A stretch of 64,000 nt of DNA from RYN-230 sp963782185 (GTDB lineage: Bacteria > Actinomycetota > Actinomycetes > Streptosporangiales > Streptosporangiaceae): NCBI GenBank assembly GCA_963782185.1, contig CAWAJB010000027.1, positions 481,358 through 545,357 on the forward strand, read 5' to 3'. The notes under the pieces are model-generated. The model made no database searches. It was not told the DNA's origin and saw only the letters and a program-made list of their open reading frames with translations. Made by a program: the position numbers and the translations under genes. Numbering within the stretch: position 1 is the stretch's first letter; each line of letters opens with the position of its first letter. Of this stretch, positions 18,455 to 28,010 are shown one piece after another.

Positions 18455-19756
18455 ATGATGATCACCAGACTCGGAACCCGATCCGCGATCTTCGCTGCTG
18501 TGGCGGCCGCCGGTTTCGCCGGCGTGTTACCGCTTCCGGCAGCGTCGGCCAGGACGGACGGCGGTCATGGCGCGGCTGGGCGGTGGGTGTCGACGTGGGC
18601 GGCCAGCCCGATGGCAGCAACCCCTCCCGGGGTGTACGCGGGGGACCTGTCCTCGCAGGGGTTCACCGATCAGACCATCCGGGACATCGTGTGGACCAGC
18701 GCCGGGGGGAACGCCGCCCGGGTCCGCCTGTCCAACACCTTCGGCACGCGGGCGGTCACCTTCGACCAGGTCGACGCGGGTATCTCGGCGGGCGGAGCGT
18801 CCGTCGCGGCAGGCACGAATCACCTGGTCACCTTCGACGGGAGTAAGTCGGTCACCATCCCGCCCGGCGCGGAAGTGGTCAGCGACCCGGTCCGGATGCG
18901 CGTTCCCGCCGAAACCGATCTCGCCGTCAGCCTGTTCACCCAGCCAGCCACGGGACCGGCGACCTATCACGCTGACGCCCAGCAGATCAATTACGTTTCC
19001 ACCCCAGGTGACTACGCGGGCAGCGAGTCCGGTGCCGCCTATACCACCACCAGCCAATCGTGGTATTTCCTCGACGATGTGACCGTCCAGGCCAGCCCGC
19101 GGACACGGGGCACGATCGTCGCCTTCGGCGATTCCATCACCGACGGCTTCCAGTCCACGGTCAACGCAAACGCCCGCTGGCCCAACGACCTGGCGCGGCG
19201 GATCCTGGCCGGCCCCCCAGGGCAGGTTCACCCCGTTGTCGACGAAGGCATCAGCGGCAACCGGATCCTCCATGACTCGATCTGCTTCGGCGTCAACGCC
19301 GAGGCCAGGTTCAACCGTGACGTCGCCGCCCGCGCGGGGGCTCGGTATGTCGTGCTGCTGGAAGGCATCAACGACATCGGCTTCAGCCAGACCCCCGACA
19401 GTGGCTGCACGGCCCCCAACACCGATGTGTCAGCGAGCCAGATCATCGCCGGCTACCGGCACCTCATCGCCGCCGCACACGCGGCCGGGCTGAAGATCTT
19501 TGGTGGAACTCTCACCCCGTTCCAGGGCGCCGCCTACTATTCCGCCGCCGCAGAGACCAAGCGTGAGGCGGTGAACCAGTGGATCCGCACCAGCGGGGCC
19601 TTTGATGGGGTCATCGACTTCGATGCCGCCGTCCGCGACCCGGCCAGCCCGCTGCAGCTGCTGGCCGCCTACGACAGCGGCGACCACCTCCACCCCAACG
19701 ACGCCGGTTACCGGGCAATGGCCGCCGCCGTCAGCCTCTCCCTCTTCCGGCACTAG
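18455..19756 (+). CDS. Secreted SGNH/GDSL hydrolase (lysophospholipase L1-like)
   Basis: 433-aa secreted serine hydrolase acting on ester bonds outside the cell. Signal peptide at about 1-33 (basic start, hydrophobic stretch, AASA cleavage region). A beta-rich N-terminal module (about 40-215) precedes the SGNH domain: block I GDSITDG (nucleophile serine about 227), block II glycine in the EGISGNR region, block III GIND, block V DHLHPN with the catalytic Asp and His. GAGGGAAGACG precedes the ATG. The substrate cannot be inferred. Standalone gene. Confidence 0.9.
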   Translation: MMITRLGTRSAIFAAVAAAGFAGVLPLPAASARTDGGHGAAGRWVSTWAASPMAATPPGVYAGDLSSQGFTDQTIRDIVWTSAGGNAARVRLSNTFGTRAVTFDQVDAGISAGGASVAAGTNHLVTFDGSKSVTIPPGAEVVSDPVRMRVPAETDLAVSLFTQPATGPATYHADAQQINYVSTPGDYAGSESGAAYTTTSQSWYFLDDVTVQASPRTRGTIVAFGDSITDGFQSTVNANARWPNDLARRILAGPPGQVHPVVDEGISGNRILHDSICFGVNAEARFNRDVAARAGARYVVLLEGINDIGFSQTPDSGCTAPNTDVSASQIIAGYRHLIAAAHAAGLKIFGGTLTPFQGAAYYSAAAETKREAVNQWIRTSGAFDGVIDFDAAVRDPASPLQLLAAYDSGDHLHPNDAGYRAMAAAVSLSLFRH

Positions 19757-19858
19757 ATCCAGCCGCGAGGGCGTCCCGCGGCACGGCCGGCAGAGGGCGC
19801 CCTCGCGGCTGCGCCACACCATGAAGGGCTGGTCCGTCTGGAACCTGCCCCTTACCTG

Positions 19859-19884
19859 GGTGGGCGATACCGGGATCGAACCCC
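19859..19884 (-). repeat. tRNA-Val-like 3' end fragment (possible attachment-site remnant)
   Basis: On the minus strand GGTTCGATCCCGGTATCGCC followed by CACC matches the T-loop and acceptor end typical of actinobacterial tRNA-Val. The 5' T-stem strand and everything upstream do not fold, so only about 24-26 bases remain. Confidence 0.5.
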
Positions 19885-19911
19885 TCTCATGCCTCAAACC
19901 GGCGCCGCCCC

Positions 19912-19991
19912 CCACGATCCCGGTACTGGAGCGCATCGGCGCAGCCCTCGACGCTCACCTCATCCCCGAGCTCGCACCGCACGCCGCCTGA
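19912..19991 (+). pseudogene. C-terminal fragment of an XRE-type regulator
   Basis: The translation TIPVLERIGAALDAHLIPEL resembles the last helix of small XRE-type HTH regulators (the last helix and linker). It starts abruptly next to the tRNA-Val-like fragment, with no upstream HTH in any frame. Confidence 0.35.
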
Positions 19992-20219
19992 CAACACCGG
20001 CAGCCGGACACCGCATCCCAGCACCTATACCGGGTCTGCCGAATTGAGAACGTTGCGTGCACGCATGCTTATGCGCTGACCGGCATGTTCACTCGTAGTG
20101 TTGGGGGCTGTCCGTGGTCTCGCGAAGATTCGCGGCTAGGCGCTCTAACCGTCAATCCGGGCCTGCCGTCACTGGCTTGTTCCCGGCCGCGGCGAGGATC
20201 CTTGCCTGCACGCCGGCGC

Positions 20220-21170
20220 TCAGGAGGTTGTGTCATAGCGGCTGGGCCGATCATCCGATACCCGGGAGTGGCCGCGTGCGAGCAGTACCAGGTACGCGGC
20301 GGCGACGATGCCGGTGAGGTTGATGACGAGCTGGAGGGCTGATCCTGCCGCGTCGTGGAACCGGCCGAAGACCAGGGCCAGCGCCAGGTTTCCCGCGGCC
20401 GGAATCGTGGTGACCGAGATGAACACGCCCACAAGGGCCGCCGATTTGGCGGACGTGAGCGACAGCATGCCGGCGGCGCCTGCGACGAGGGCGGTGATGA
20501 GCGAGAACCAGCCAGGCTGGTAGATGTATTCGGTGCGGGTCGAATGAGCGAGGTTGCCAGCATTCACCAAACCGGTAGCCCGCCACAAGACAGCCACGAC
20601 GGCGGTCGCTGCGATGGCACCGGCGAATCCGACGACCAGCGCGATTATCCCGCGACGCACGGCGTCCATCCGGCGCAGTCGCAGCCCTACGGCTATCCCG
20701 GCGAGCGGGCCGAACTCGGGGCCGACGACCATCGCGCCGACGATAGTGATCGGGGAGTTGGTCGCGACGCCGATCGCGGCCAGCAGGCATGCCAGCACCA
20801 TGAACGCCATGAACACCCAGGTCAGTGTCGAGTCTTCGCCAGTGCTGGAGATGACCTCCTCCCAGATGACAGCGTCGGCGGCGTCGCCTGGCGCATTGCG
20901 CTCGGCGCGGCGCACGCCATCACCGATCGCCATGTCAACCGCGTGCAAGCTGATTGAGCCGCGCCGGTCAACGCCAAGCTCCCGCAGGCCGCTGAGGACT
21001 TTCTGGACACACTCGCGTGCAAGATCAGCCTGGATCAGGTCGCCGCTCGGCTCGCGAGCCGCGCCCGGGAGCACAACGAGGTTGGTCGCCCCTCGCTGGC
21101 CGCGCAATATCGCCTCTACCTCATCACGGAGATCAGCCGGGCTCACTACCCGTACATGCAGCAACGACAT
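20220..21170 (-). CDS. DUF389 membrane protein
   Basis: 316-aa DUF389 protein. A soluble N-terminal domain (about 1-110, MSLLHVRVVSPADL...) is followed by about six hydrophobic segments between residues 120 and 300, including the family's SPITIVGAMVVGPEFGPLAG and SAKSAALVGVFISVTTIPAA stretches. Function is unknown; archaeal and bacterial members are membrane proteins. ATG 21170 gives the family start; the frame stays open further 5' without similarity. No operon partner. Confidence 0.88.
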   Translation of the reverse strand: MSLLHVRVVSPADLRDEVEAILRGQRGATNLVVLPGAAREPSGDLIQADLARECVQKVLSGLRELGVDRRGSISLHAVDMAIGDGVRRAERNAPGDAADAVIWEEVISSTGEDSTLTWVFMAFMVLACLLAAIGVATNSPITIVGAMVVGPEFGPLAGIAVGLRLRRMDAVRRGIIALVVGFAGAIAATAVVAVLWRATGLVNAGNLAHSTRTEYIYQPGWFSLITALVAGAAGMLSLTSAKSAALVGVFISVTTIPAAGNLALALVFGRFHDAAGSALQLVINLTGIVAAAYLVLLARGHSRVSDDRPSRYDTTS

Positions 21171-21522
21171 GCTGGGTAAGCCTGCCCGACATATCCCGCT
21201 ACCGTCGAGAGTCCTCCCCCATCCGGACCCGCGTCCGGCCCCGTGATGCCGCCAGGGCCGGGACCTTGCCGAAGGCGCCCCCAAGCGCCGCCTACCCCAT
21301 CCGCGAGTACTACACCGCCGGAACAGAGCCTCCCCGATCAAGTGGCTAACAGCGCGGCCGGCTAGCGCCGCCATGTCCGCCCGGCCCGTCAGCGACTCAA
21401 AGATTCGGCCACTCAGGCGACGGCACTCCCAGCGCGCCTCATCGCGATCGGCTTACCGAGCTTGCATGACCATGCATGACCAGCCGGTACCGGAAAACGC
21501 ACGGATTTGCCGCGGGCCGGAC
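21171..21522. other. Non-coding stretch
   Basis: About 350 bp upstream of the DUF389 gene and left of the IS21-type element. No gene, RNA or repeat recognised. Confidence 0.4.
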
Positions 21523-21528
21523 GCCAGG
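21523..21528. repeat. Target-site duplication GCCAGG (left copy)
   Basis: GCCAGG directly abuts the left TGTCG end of the IS21-type element; the same six bases directly follow the right end at 24294-24299. Confidence 0.75.
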
Positions 21529-21599
21529 TGTCGAACGCCACGTAATTCCCCGGGGTTGATGCTCAGGTAATTCCCCAGGTGGGCTGGCCTGTTCCCGTT

Positions 21600-22385
21600 T
21601 TACATGATGGTCTCCGTCTCCTGGGGGATGGCGCGCTGGGGGGCGCCGGGTCGTTTGTTCGGGCGGTAGCTGGGGCCGTCCATGACGATCTGGTGGCTGG
21701 TGTTGATGAGCCGGCCGGGCAGGGATTCGGCGACGACGGGGTTGGGGAACAGGGGGTACCAGTCGGCCGGGCTGCGGTTGCTGGTGATGATCACGGGCTT
21801 GCCGGCGCGTTCGGTGATCAGTTCGTAGAGGTCGTCGGCCTGGGCTGGGGTGAGCTCGCGGAGGCCGAAGTCGTCGCAGATGAGGACGGCCGGGCGGGCC
21901 CAGGCTCTGAGGCGTTTGTCCCAGGTGGCGTCGGCGCGGCCGCCGGCGAGGTCGGCGAGGACGCGGCTGGTCTTGGCGAAGCGGACTTCGTGGCCGGCGC
22001 GGATGGCCTGGTGGCCGAGGGCGCAGGCGATGAAGGTCTTGCCGACGCCGACTGGGCCGGACAGGATGACTGATTCGCGGGCGGGCAGCCAGCGCAGGGC
22101 GGCGAGGTCGCGGATGGCGGCGGCGGGGATGCCGGGGCTGGCGGTGAAGTCGAAGCCCTCGAAGGTGGCCTGCTCATCGAAGCGGGCCCGGTGCAGGCGG
22201 CGGCCGATGGCGGCGCCGGAACGGCGGCTGATCTCGTCTTCGCACAGGACCAGGAGGAATTCCAGGTGGCCGGGGTCCCCGGCGCGGGCCTGGGCGAGCC
22301 GTGCCTCCAGCGTGCCGAGCATGCCGGAGAGCTTGAGGGTGCGCAGGGCAGCGCTGAGGCCGTTGGTGTCGGTGATGGCGGTCAT
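21600..22385 (-). CDS. istB: IS21 helper ATPase IstB
   Basis: 261-aa AAA+ ATPase with Walker A GPVGVGKT (about residue 105) and Walker B VLICDDFG (about 165). IstB assembles on target DNA and stimulates the IstA transposase. Its ATG overlaps the istA stop (ATGA). The C-terminal end (NKRPGAPQRAI) lies about 70 bp from the left end of the element. Confidence 0.93.
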   Translation of the reverse strand: MTAITDTNGLSAALRTLKLSGMLGTLEARLAQARAGDPGHLEFLLVLCEDEISRRSGAAIGRRLHRARFDEQATFEGFDFTASPGIPAAAIRDLAALRWLPARESVILSGPVGVGKTFIACALGHQAIRAGHEVRFAKTSRVLADLAGGRADATWDKRLRAWARPAVLICDDFGLRELTPAQADDLYELITERAGKPVIITSNRSPADWYPLFPNPVVAESLPGRLINTSHQIVMDGPSYRPNKRPGAPQRAIPQETETIM

Positions 22386-24130
22386 CGGCGGGGTTCTCCT
22401 TCGGCGGCGGGCACGGCGCCCTGGCGGGCCGGGCCTGCTGCGGCCCGCACCGCCCTGGCGGGCCAGGGACGGCCTGGTGGTGCCGGGATGGCCGGGAGCG
22501 CGGGGTCCGCGGGGTGCCCGGAGGGCGTGGCGGCCGGGTCCGCGGCGGCGCCGGGGGCCGTGGCGGGGAAGGGGAGGACGTTCGCGAAGATCCCGCCCGG
22601 GCCGCGCAGGAACGCGCCAGCGCTGGCCGCGGGTGCGGGTGCGGCCGGGGGCCAGGTTTCGGTGCCGGCGGCCAGGATCCCGCGGATGGTCTTATAGGAC
22701 GGGTCCCCGGCCTCGATCGCGCGGGCGCAGGCTGCTTCCAGGCGGGCGGTGTCGTGCTTGCCGCCCAGGCCGATCACGCCCTGGGCGGCCCGCAGCCGGT
22801 AGAGGGCATTGTCAGCCATGAGCTCCTCGATGACCTGCGTGCACGCCGGCCCGATGCCCGCCGCCTGGCGGCGGCACCACGCCGGGGTCCGCATGAAATG
22901 CGCGACTTTCTCAGGCGGGTAACCGGCCAGGTCGGTCTGCTTGCCGCGCTGCTTGCGCGGGTGGGTCTTGACCAGCTCCCCGCGGTCGAAGAACTGAACC
23001 ATCGTGAAGGTCAGCCGCACGTCGAGGGTCTTGCCGATGTGCCGCCACGGGATGGAATACAGCACCTTGGCGACCGAGGCGCAGATGTCGGGCCCGACCT
23101 TCGCGGTGCGCCATTCCGCGAGCACGAACTCCCCGGCCGGCAACGCTGCCAGCGTGCCCTTCTCTGCCGCCTCGAACACGGCCAGCGGGCTGGCGCCCTC
23201 CAGCGGCCGGCAGGCCCGCCGCCCGGCCACCTCGGTGCACCACCGCTCACCCTCTGATTGCATCTGCGCCAGCGAGGTGAATTCCCGGCCCCGCCAGAAG
23301 CTGTCCCGGATATACGGCATCGGCCGTTCAACCTGCGGCTTGTCCCGGGGTTTCCGGGACCTGGCAGGGTCTATCAGGCACCCGTAATGGGCGGCCAGTT
23401 CCGCGTATGCCCGGTTGATTTTCGGGTCATACAGGTCCGGCCGGTCCACGCCGGTCTTCAGGTTGTCCGGGACGAGCCGGGCCGGGACCCCGCCGAAGAA
23501 CTCGAAGGCCTTCACGTGGCACTCGGTCCAGGCATGCTGGTCCAGCCTGATCACCGGCCGCACGAACAGGTGCCGCGAGCAGCACAGCACCATCACGAAC
23601 GCCCAGACCACGTGCCTGGCCCCGGTCAGCGGGTCAAGCCAGCGGCCCATCTGCCCGTAATCGATCTGCGCTTCCTGGCCCGGCTCACGCGGCGCCAGCC
23701 GCAGCACCCGCACCTGTTCCCGGCGCGTCTCCTCCGGCACGTTCGCCGCCACATACCGGCGCAGGCTCGCATACGACGCCGCCAGCCCACGCTCACCGGC
23801 CAGCCGCTGCCAGATCGTCTTCACCGTCACCCCGGCCTTGAGCTGGGCGGTGATGAACTCATGGTGCTTGCCGATCTCCGGCCAGGTCACCTGCCGCAGC
23901 CCGGCATCGGCCAGTTCCGGGAACCACCCCGCGACCCGCTCCCGCCACTCCTGCCCGGTCACCGGGGGGCCGCCTGGTGCCAGGCCCTCCGCCTCCGCCG
24001 GGGCCAGGTACTTACGGACCGTCTTACGGTCCAGCCCCAGGCTCTCCGCGATCTGGTTCTTGCTCCGGCCCGCATACCAATGCGCCAGAATCTCGGTCAC
24101 ATCGACCACGTCGAACGTTCTCCTTGCCAT
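22382..24130 (-). CDS. istA: IS21 transposase IstA
   Basis: 582-aa DDE transposase. N-terminal HTH (VTEILAHWYAGRSKNQIAESLGL, about 5-35 in part), integrase core with D in QIDYGQ (about 157), D in LVPDNLKT and E in PQVERPM, then the Mu-type beta-barrel segment. I start at ATG 24130 (ARRTFDVVDVTEI), the family start; an upstream ATG at 24163 adds 11 residues. The C-terminal about 70 residues are Ala/Pro-rich. Cuts and joins the TGT/ACA ends with IstB. Confidence 0.92.
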   Translation of the reverse strand: MARRTFDVVDVTEILAHWYAGRSKNQIAESLGLDRKTVRKYLAPAEAEGLAPGGPPVTGQEWRERVAGWFPELADAGLRQVTWPEIGKHHEFITAQLKAGVTVKTIWQRLAGERGLAASYASLRRYVAANVPEETRREQVRVLRLAPREPGQEAQIDYGQMGRWLDPLTGARHVVWAFVMVLCCSRHLFVRPVIRLDQHAWTECHVKAFEFFGGVPARLVPDNLKTGVDRPDLYDPKINRAYAELAAHYGCLIDPARSRKPRDKPQVERPMPYIRDSFWRGREFTSLAQMQSEGERWCTEVAGRRACRPLEGASPLAVFEAAEKGTLAALPAGEFVLAEWRTAKVGPDICASVAKVLYSIPWRHIGKTLDVRLTFTMVQFFDRGELVKTHPRKQRGKQTDLAGYPPEKVAHFMRTPAWCRRQAAGIGPACTQVIEELMADNALYRLRAAQGVIGLGGKHDTARLEAACARAIEAGDPSYKTIRGILAAGTETWPPAAPAPAASAGAFLRGPGGIFANVLPFPATAPGAAADPAATPSGHPADPALPAIPAPPGRPWPARAVRAAAGPARQGAVPAAEGEPRR

Positions 24131-24293
24131 CGGCCCCCCGCCCGTTGCGACGGAGGGAAGCATCCTGCCTTCCCGATGACCAGCCCCGCACCGACACGCA
24201 CGCCATCCCCATGGGGAATAACGTGACTCCGCCGGGTGGGGAATTACGTGCTCACATCAAGGCCCCGACTGGGGAATTACGTGATCGCCGACA

Positions 24294-24299
24294 GCCAGG
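24294..24299. repeat. Target-site duplication GCCAGG (right copy)
   Basis: Right copy of the 6-bp duplication flanking the IS21-type element. Confidence 0.75.
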
Positions 24300-24315
24300 C
24301 CGAGCCTTCTGCGTG

Positions 24316-24540
24316 TTACAGCAGACGTTGCAGTTCCTCGACGGTCAGGCCGGTGTCCGAAAGAATTCCGCGCAGCGTTCCCTTGGCCACATCGCGGCCT
24401 TGATGTACCGGGACCGTGGTCCCGCGCCCATCGGGATGACGCATGATGTGGTGGCTGCCGGCAACCCGGGCCACTTTGAACCCAGCTTTTTCTAACGCGC
24501 GGACGACCCGCTCGCCGCGCACGGACGGCACTGGCGGCAT
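24316..24540 (-). CDS. hicA: HicA-type toxin (mRNA interferase)
   Basis: 74-aa HicA/YcfA-like protein with a dsRBD-like fold. The catalytic histidine is in the GSHHIMRHPDG segment, typical of translation-independent mRNA interferases; the core GFKVARVAGSHH and VPVHQGRDVAKGTLRGIL are conserved. Its ATG shares one base with the stop of the upstream antitoxin gene (TGATG), so it is co-translated. The gene lies 20 bp from the right end of the IS21-type element and is complete. Confidence 0.85.
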   Translation of the reverse strand: MPPVPSVRGERVVRALEKAGFKVARVAGSHHIMRHPDGRGTTVPVHQGRDVAKGTLRGILSDTGLTVEELQRLL

Positions 24541-24749
24541 CAGGCCACGTCAACCGTCAGGGTCAGCTCGTCCGGGGCGCCAAACTCAGCGACTAGGCCT
24601 TCGAGTGCCTCGCGCAAGTCCGCGACCGCAGCCTCGGCGGTATCGCCTTCGCCGTTAGCCCCCACGCCCGGACGCAACTGCGCGTGAGCGCACCAGATGC
24701 CGTCTTCGTCCTGCTCGACGGTGTAAGGGACGTGCACAGCCCGGGTCAT
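24540..24749 (-). CDS. hicB: HicB-type antitoxin
   Basis: 69-aa HicB-like antitoxin with the partial RNase H fold: YTVEQDEDGIWCAHAQL then GEGDTAEAAVADLREALEGL. No separate DNA-binding domain is visible, so autoregulation may depend on the complex or on another factor. ATG 24749 has GGGAGGAG about 10 bases upstream. It is the first gene of the pair, the common order in one HicBA class. It should block the HicA active site by direct binding. Confidence 0.82.
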   Translation of the reverse strand: MTRAVHVPYTVEQDEDGIWCAHAQLRPGVGANGEGDTAEAAVADLREALEGLVAEFGAPDELTLTVDVA

Positions 24750-25185
24750 CGCCGCCGACTCCTCCCGAAAAGACTCCCTCAATCTTAGCCTGCCGCCGCA
24801 GGCCACCAGCGAGCCACCGCCGGGTCGCCACTGACTGCTCACAAAGGGTAGTTCCTCTGCGCTCACGAGCAGCACGGGCGCTCGACGCTTGTTCGCTTTG
24901 CGTGGCGACTTCTGGCCCGACTTGATGGCTGTTGGGTTGCGGGACGACTGCCTCAGCTCTCCGCACCCGGCGCAAGCGCCGTGCCCGTCCGTGCCTTGCC
25001 GAGCCCCACAGAAGCCCCACAAGTCCTTGCTTGCGGAGGGCTCACCACCGGAAGCCCACAGACGAAACGGGACTACGCGGCACGGTCGCTATGATGACGG
25101 TGTAGGCCCATTGACCAGCACCTATGCCGGTGAGCTGGGCTGGCGCGATGCCTACGAGATCTTGGCCCAAGGGGCGACGGAACCC
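24750..25185. other. Non-coding stretch upstream of hicBA
   Basis: The hicBA promoter should be near 24770-24850 on the minus strand. The remainder has no recognisable gene. Confidence 0.35.
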
Positions 25186-25229
25186 CTGAAAAGCGGAAGG
25201 TCGGCGGTTCGACCCCGCCCCTGACCACC
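25186..25229 (+). repeat. tRNA-Phe(GAA) 3' half (attachment-site scar)
   Basis: CTGAAAA anticodon loop (anticodon GAA), GCGGA half-stem, AGGTC variable loop, T-arm GGCGG-TTCGACC-CCGCC, acceptor strand CCTGACC and discriminator A are all recognisable. No matching 5' half (acceptor GGTCAGG) occurs upstream. The break is at the anticodon loop, the usual crossover site of tyrosine integrases. Confidence 0.7.
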
Positions 25230-26298
25230 CGAACCCAATTTGACCTGCGGAAACGCCGATTGCGGGAACGGCCGCTGGCTCCGCTCATCTGCAGGACCAG
25301 ACGCAGTTATGAGTGTGGCGGCGCGGCGCCCCCGGTTGTGTGAGCAGCCGGCCGCCGGAGCGTTTCCGCTGGTCATCGGCTCGCTCCGGTTTGATCTGAC
25401 CGTCGTGCGCAAGCCACCGTCCTGTCGTGCCAATGAGCGTCCGCTTATGTGGGCACCTGTGGGGCGAGTAACGGCCGCGCCGCTCTGGCGCGGCGCGATT
25501 TCCGGGAGGCGCCCGCCACCGATCACGGCGCCTGACACCTGACCTACGACCCGGAAGCGGACGCCCGGCACTGGGAAGCACTCCGCGAACTCTACCGGGC
25601 CCACCTCCACCGCTCCTGACACACATGCAACGCCGGCCGCTCACGACAGTGTCACTCAGCGCGTTTGCCATGGAAGGTGGTCAGGGCGCACATCGCCGCC
25701 TAATTGAGGATGAGTGCAAGGCGGTACGGGCCTGGCCGGGATGGTAGTGAGTCAGGTCGTAGCGTTGAGAGGTCCCGGCAGCCTGGCTCTTGAGCCGCCT
25801 GCCGACCCTTGCTGGTCTGGCTTACGAACGACGTGCCAGCTTGCCGGGCCTCGCCGTCACGACGGCCGGCCGTCTGTGATGACAGCGTTCATATCGTCCA
25901 GTTCTGGACCCGCATGCCCGCAGCGCTCGTCCCTGCGTGGTGACGCGGTTAATTCGGCAAGTGCACCCGGGTGGCCGCGTTCCGCCCCTGGCCGCCTGAA
26001 CGGCACACGGGTACGACGATGGGTGAGGCGTAGGGGAGCGGTCTGTGAGACCGTCGGCTTCTCACGAAGGGACATCGGAAGACCCGGATCTGGCCGGATC
26101 TGACCACTGCCGAATCCGGCCGTACATGAATCAAGGCGGCGGCGCTCCGCGCCGCCGCGCTTCGCGGCGGCGTGCGGCCTGGGGGCCGACCCGCCGCGCC
26201 GCGCCGGGCAAACGACGTTCTTGCTGCCGCCCCGCTCCGGTCCTCGGTCGCTTGCGCTCCCTGCGGTCCGGGACGGCTTGCCATCGGGATAACTCAAG
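25230..26298. other. Remnant-rich stretch without intact genes
   Basis: About 1 kb with no intact gene. A 26-codon plus-strand tail at 25542-25619 looks like genuine coding sequence. GC-rich inverted sequences near 26150-26190 (GCGCCGCCGCGCTTCGCGGC) could form a hairpin. Confidence 0.35.
25542..25619 (+). pseudogene. C-terminal tail of an unidentified protein
   Basis: TYDPEADARHWEALRELYRA ending in HLHRS and a stop reads like a natural helical C-terminus with good codon bias. No upstream start or domain is present. Family not identified. Confidence 0.3.
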
Positions 26299-26600
26299 TT
26301 GACCAGGGGTTGTCCGTCACGGATGGCGTTGGCTTCGTCCCGTGCTGCCTGGGCCTCCGCGGAACGGCCAAGTGCGAACAAGGTCGAAGCCTGGATGTCA
26401 AGTGAGCTGGCAAGTCGGCCGACGAACACTGCTGGCCAGGTGATGGCCAGGTGTCGGCGGATGGTGACGGCGTCCTCGAGGGCGGCCAGGGCCTCCTCCC
26501 GCCGCCCAAGGTTGGCCAGGCGGTTCGACTGGTTGTTCAGCGAGGCGGCGAGGTCGGGCAGGAAGGCGTCGGGGCGGGCGGCGGCCAGCCTCCCCCGCTG
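26299..26600 (-). pseudogene. Tetratricopeptide-repeat protein fragment
   Basis: About 100 codons of TPR sequence on the minus strand: two helical hairpins, LAASLNNQSNRLANLGRREE / ALAALEDAVTIRR and SLDIQASTLFALGRSAEAQA. This is the pattern of C-terminal TPRs in large actinobacterial NB-ARC/CHAT-type proteins. No start, N-terminal domain or natural stop is present, so it is a fragment. It points away from the P450 gene. Confidence 0.55.
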
Positions 26601-26679
26601 AGCCACCGGCCGAACCGTCAGGGTGGAACAGCAGTTCGCGGGATCGCACGGAAGAAAGCGTGTCGGTATTATCCGCAAT

Positions 26680-28009
26680 GTGGCGACGCAGACTCCTGTG
26701 GTTCGCGGGCTTCCCGTCCTGGGCAACGCACTGCGGATGGCCAAAGACCCCGCACAATTCTTCGTAGACTGCTATCGGCAGCACGGGCCGGTCTTCCGGG
26801 TCCGGATCCTGAACAGGGAGTATGCGGTCATCGCTGGTGCCGAGGCGGCCAACTTTCTCGGTACGCGGGAGGGCCGGGAGAGCCTCCGCTCCAAGGAATT
26901 CTGGCAGGGCCTGGTGGATGAGTACGGCGCCACCCGCACGATCACCGGTGAGGACGGTGCCGCGCATAAGCAACTACGCGACATCATGCGGCGTGGCTAC
27001 TCGCGCGAGGCAGTCGTCGACCGGCTCGACGAGCTGGTAGCAATCACCGACCGCAACCTGGCGACGACCTGGCGGCCCGGCAGCACGGTCCCAGTGGTAC
27101 AAAGCATGCAGTACCTGGTGGTGGACCAGCTCGGCGAGCTGCTCACCGGCGCGTCCCGTCCGGAGTACGTGCGCGACATCCGCATCAGCACGCTGTACAT
27201 GCTCAACGTGCTGGTCACCAAGCAGCGGCCCAGGATCATGCTGCGCGACCCGCGGTACAACCGGGCGAAGGCGCGGGTGACCGAGCTGGGCCACAAGATG
27301 ATCGCCGATTACCGGAAGCAATCCGGCCCTCCGGCGATCTTGGTTCAACGACATCATGCGTGCCCACCAGGACAATCCGGCTGCCATGCCCGCCGATGAC
27401 CTGGTGCTCAGCCTGACCGGGCCGTATGTCGCGGGCCTGGACACGGTCGCGAACACGCTCGCCTCGTTCGTCTACGCCGTACTCAAGAATCCAGAAGTGC
27501 ACGCGCGTGTGCGCGCAGAGGCCGACGAACTGTTCGCCGAGGGCGACATAACCGCGACGAACCTGCGTGGCATCCCAGCGATCCGGGGCGCATTGATGGA
27601 GACGATGCGGCTGTACCCGATAGCGGTAGCGCAGATGCGCACGGCCACGCGCGATTTCCGCTTCGCGGGGCATCTTGTAGCTGAGGGTGAGACCGTCTTC
27701 ATCGGTACGAGCGTGCCGCACTTCCTTGAGGAGTACTACCCGGACGCCAAGAAATTCGACATCGACCGGTTCGAGAAGCCGCGGGCCGAGCACATGCAGG
27801 CGGGGGCGTATTCGCCGTACGGGCGCGGGCAGCACGTCTGTCTCGGCAAGGCGCTGGCGGACATCCAGATGCTGGTGACGATGGCCCGGATGTTCCACAA
27901 GCTGGACCTGAGCCTGAAACCGTTGGACTATACCCTGGTCCGCAAGACCGCCCCGGTACCGGGACCGTCCTTGTCGTTCCGCGTCCAGGTCAACGGCTAT
28001 CGCAACTAA
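26680..28009 (+). pseudogene. Cytochrome P450 with a frameshift
   Basis: Haem-thiolate monooxygenase split over two frames. The N-terminal part (VVRGLPVLGNALRMAKDP to MIADYRKQSGPP) runs in frame 1 to about 27345; the C-terminal part, from FNDIMRAHQDN, is in frame 2. The latter carries the I-helix AGLDT, the K-helix ETMR (ExxR) and the haem loop SPYGRGQHVCLG with the cysteine ligand. A single-base change would restore about 440 aa. GTG 26680 is taken as start (GTG 26623 also possible). No redox partner gene is nearby. All key motifs remain, so a sequencing indel is as likely as real decay. Confidence 0.8.
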
Positions 28010-28010
28010 A

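Larger units (their letters stand above)
21529..24293 (-). mobile_element. IS21-family insertion sequence, complete
   Basis: 2765-bp element with istA and istB on the minus strand. The ends are TGTCGAACGCCACGTAATTC on the left and, inverted, TGTCGGCGATCACGTAATTC on the right. The internal box CACGTAATTCCCC recurs: on the left again at about 21569, on the right in two more copies at about 24213 and 24237, the multiple terminal repeats typical of IS21. A 6-bp duplication (GCCAGG) flanks it, so it is an intact and probably recent insertion. Confidence 0.92.

Noticed and set aside
17395..18465. A single 356-aa protein starting at 18465 on the minus strand
   Set aside because: Only the last about 150 residues (VOC fold) show coding character; the first 200 are Arg/Pro/Gly-rich and unlike any family.
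26150..26190. CRISPR or short tandem repeat in the GC-rich patch GCCGCCGCGCTTCGCGG
   Set aside because: Only one imperfect palindrome; no repeated unit with spacers anywhere in the window.
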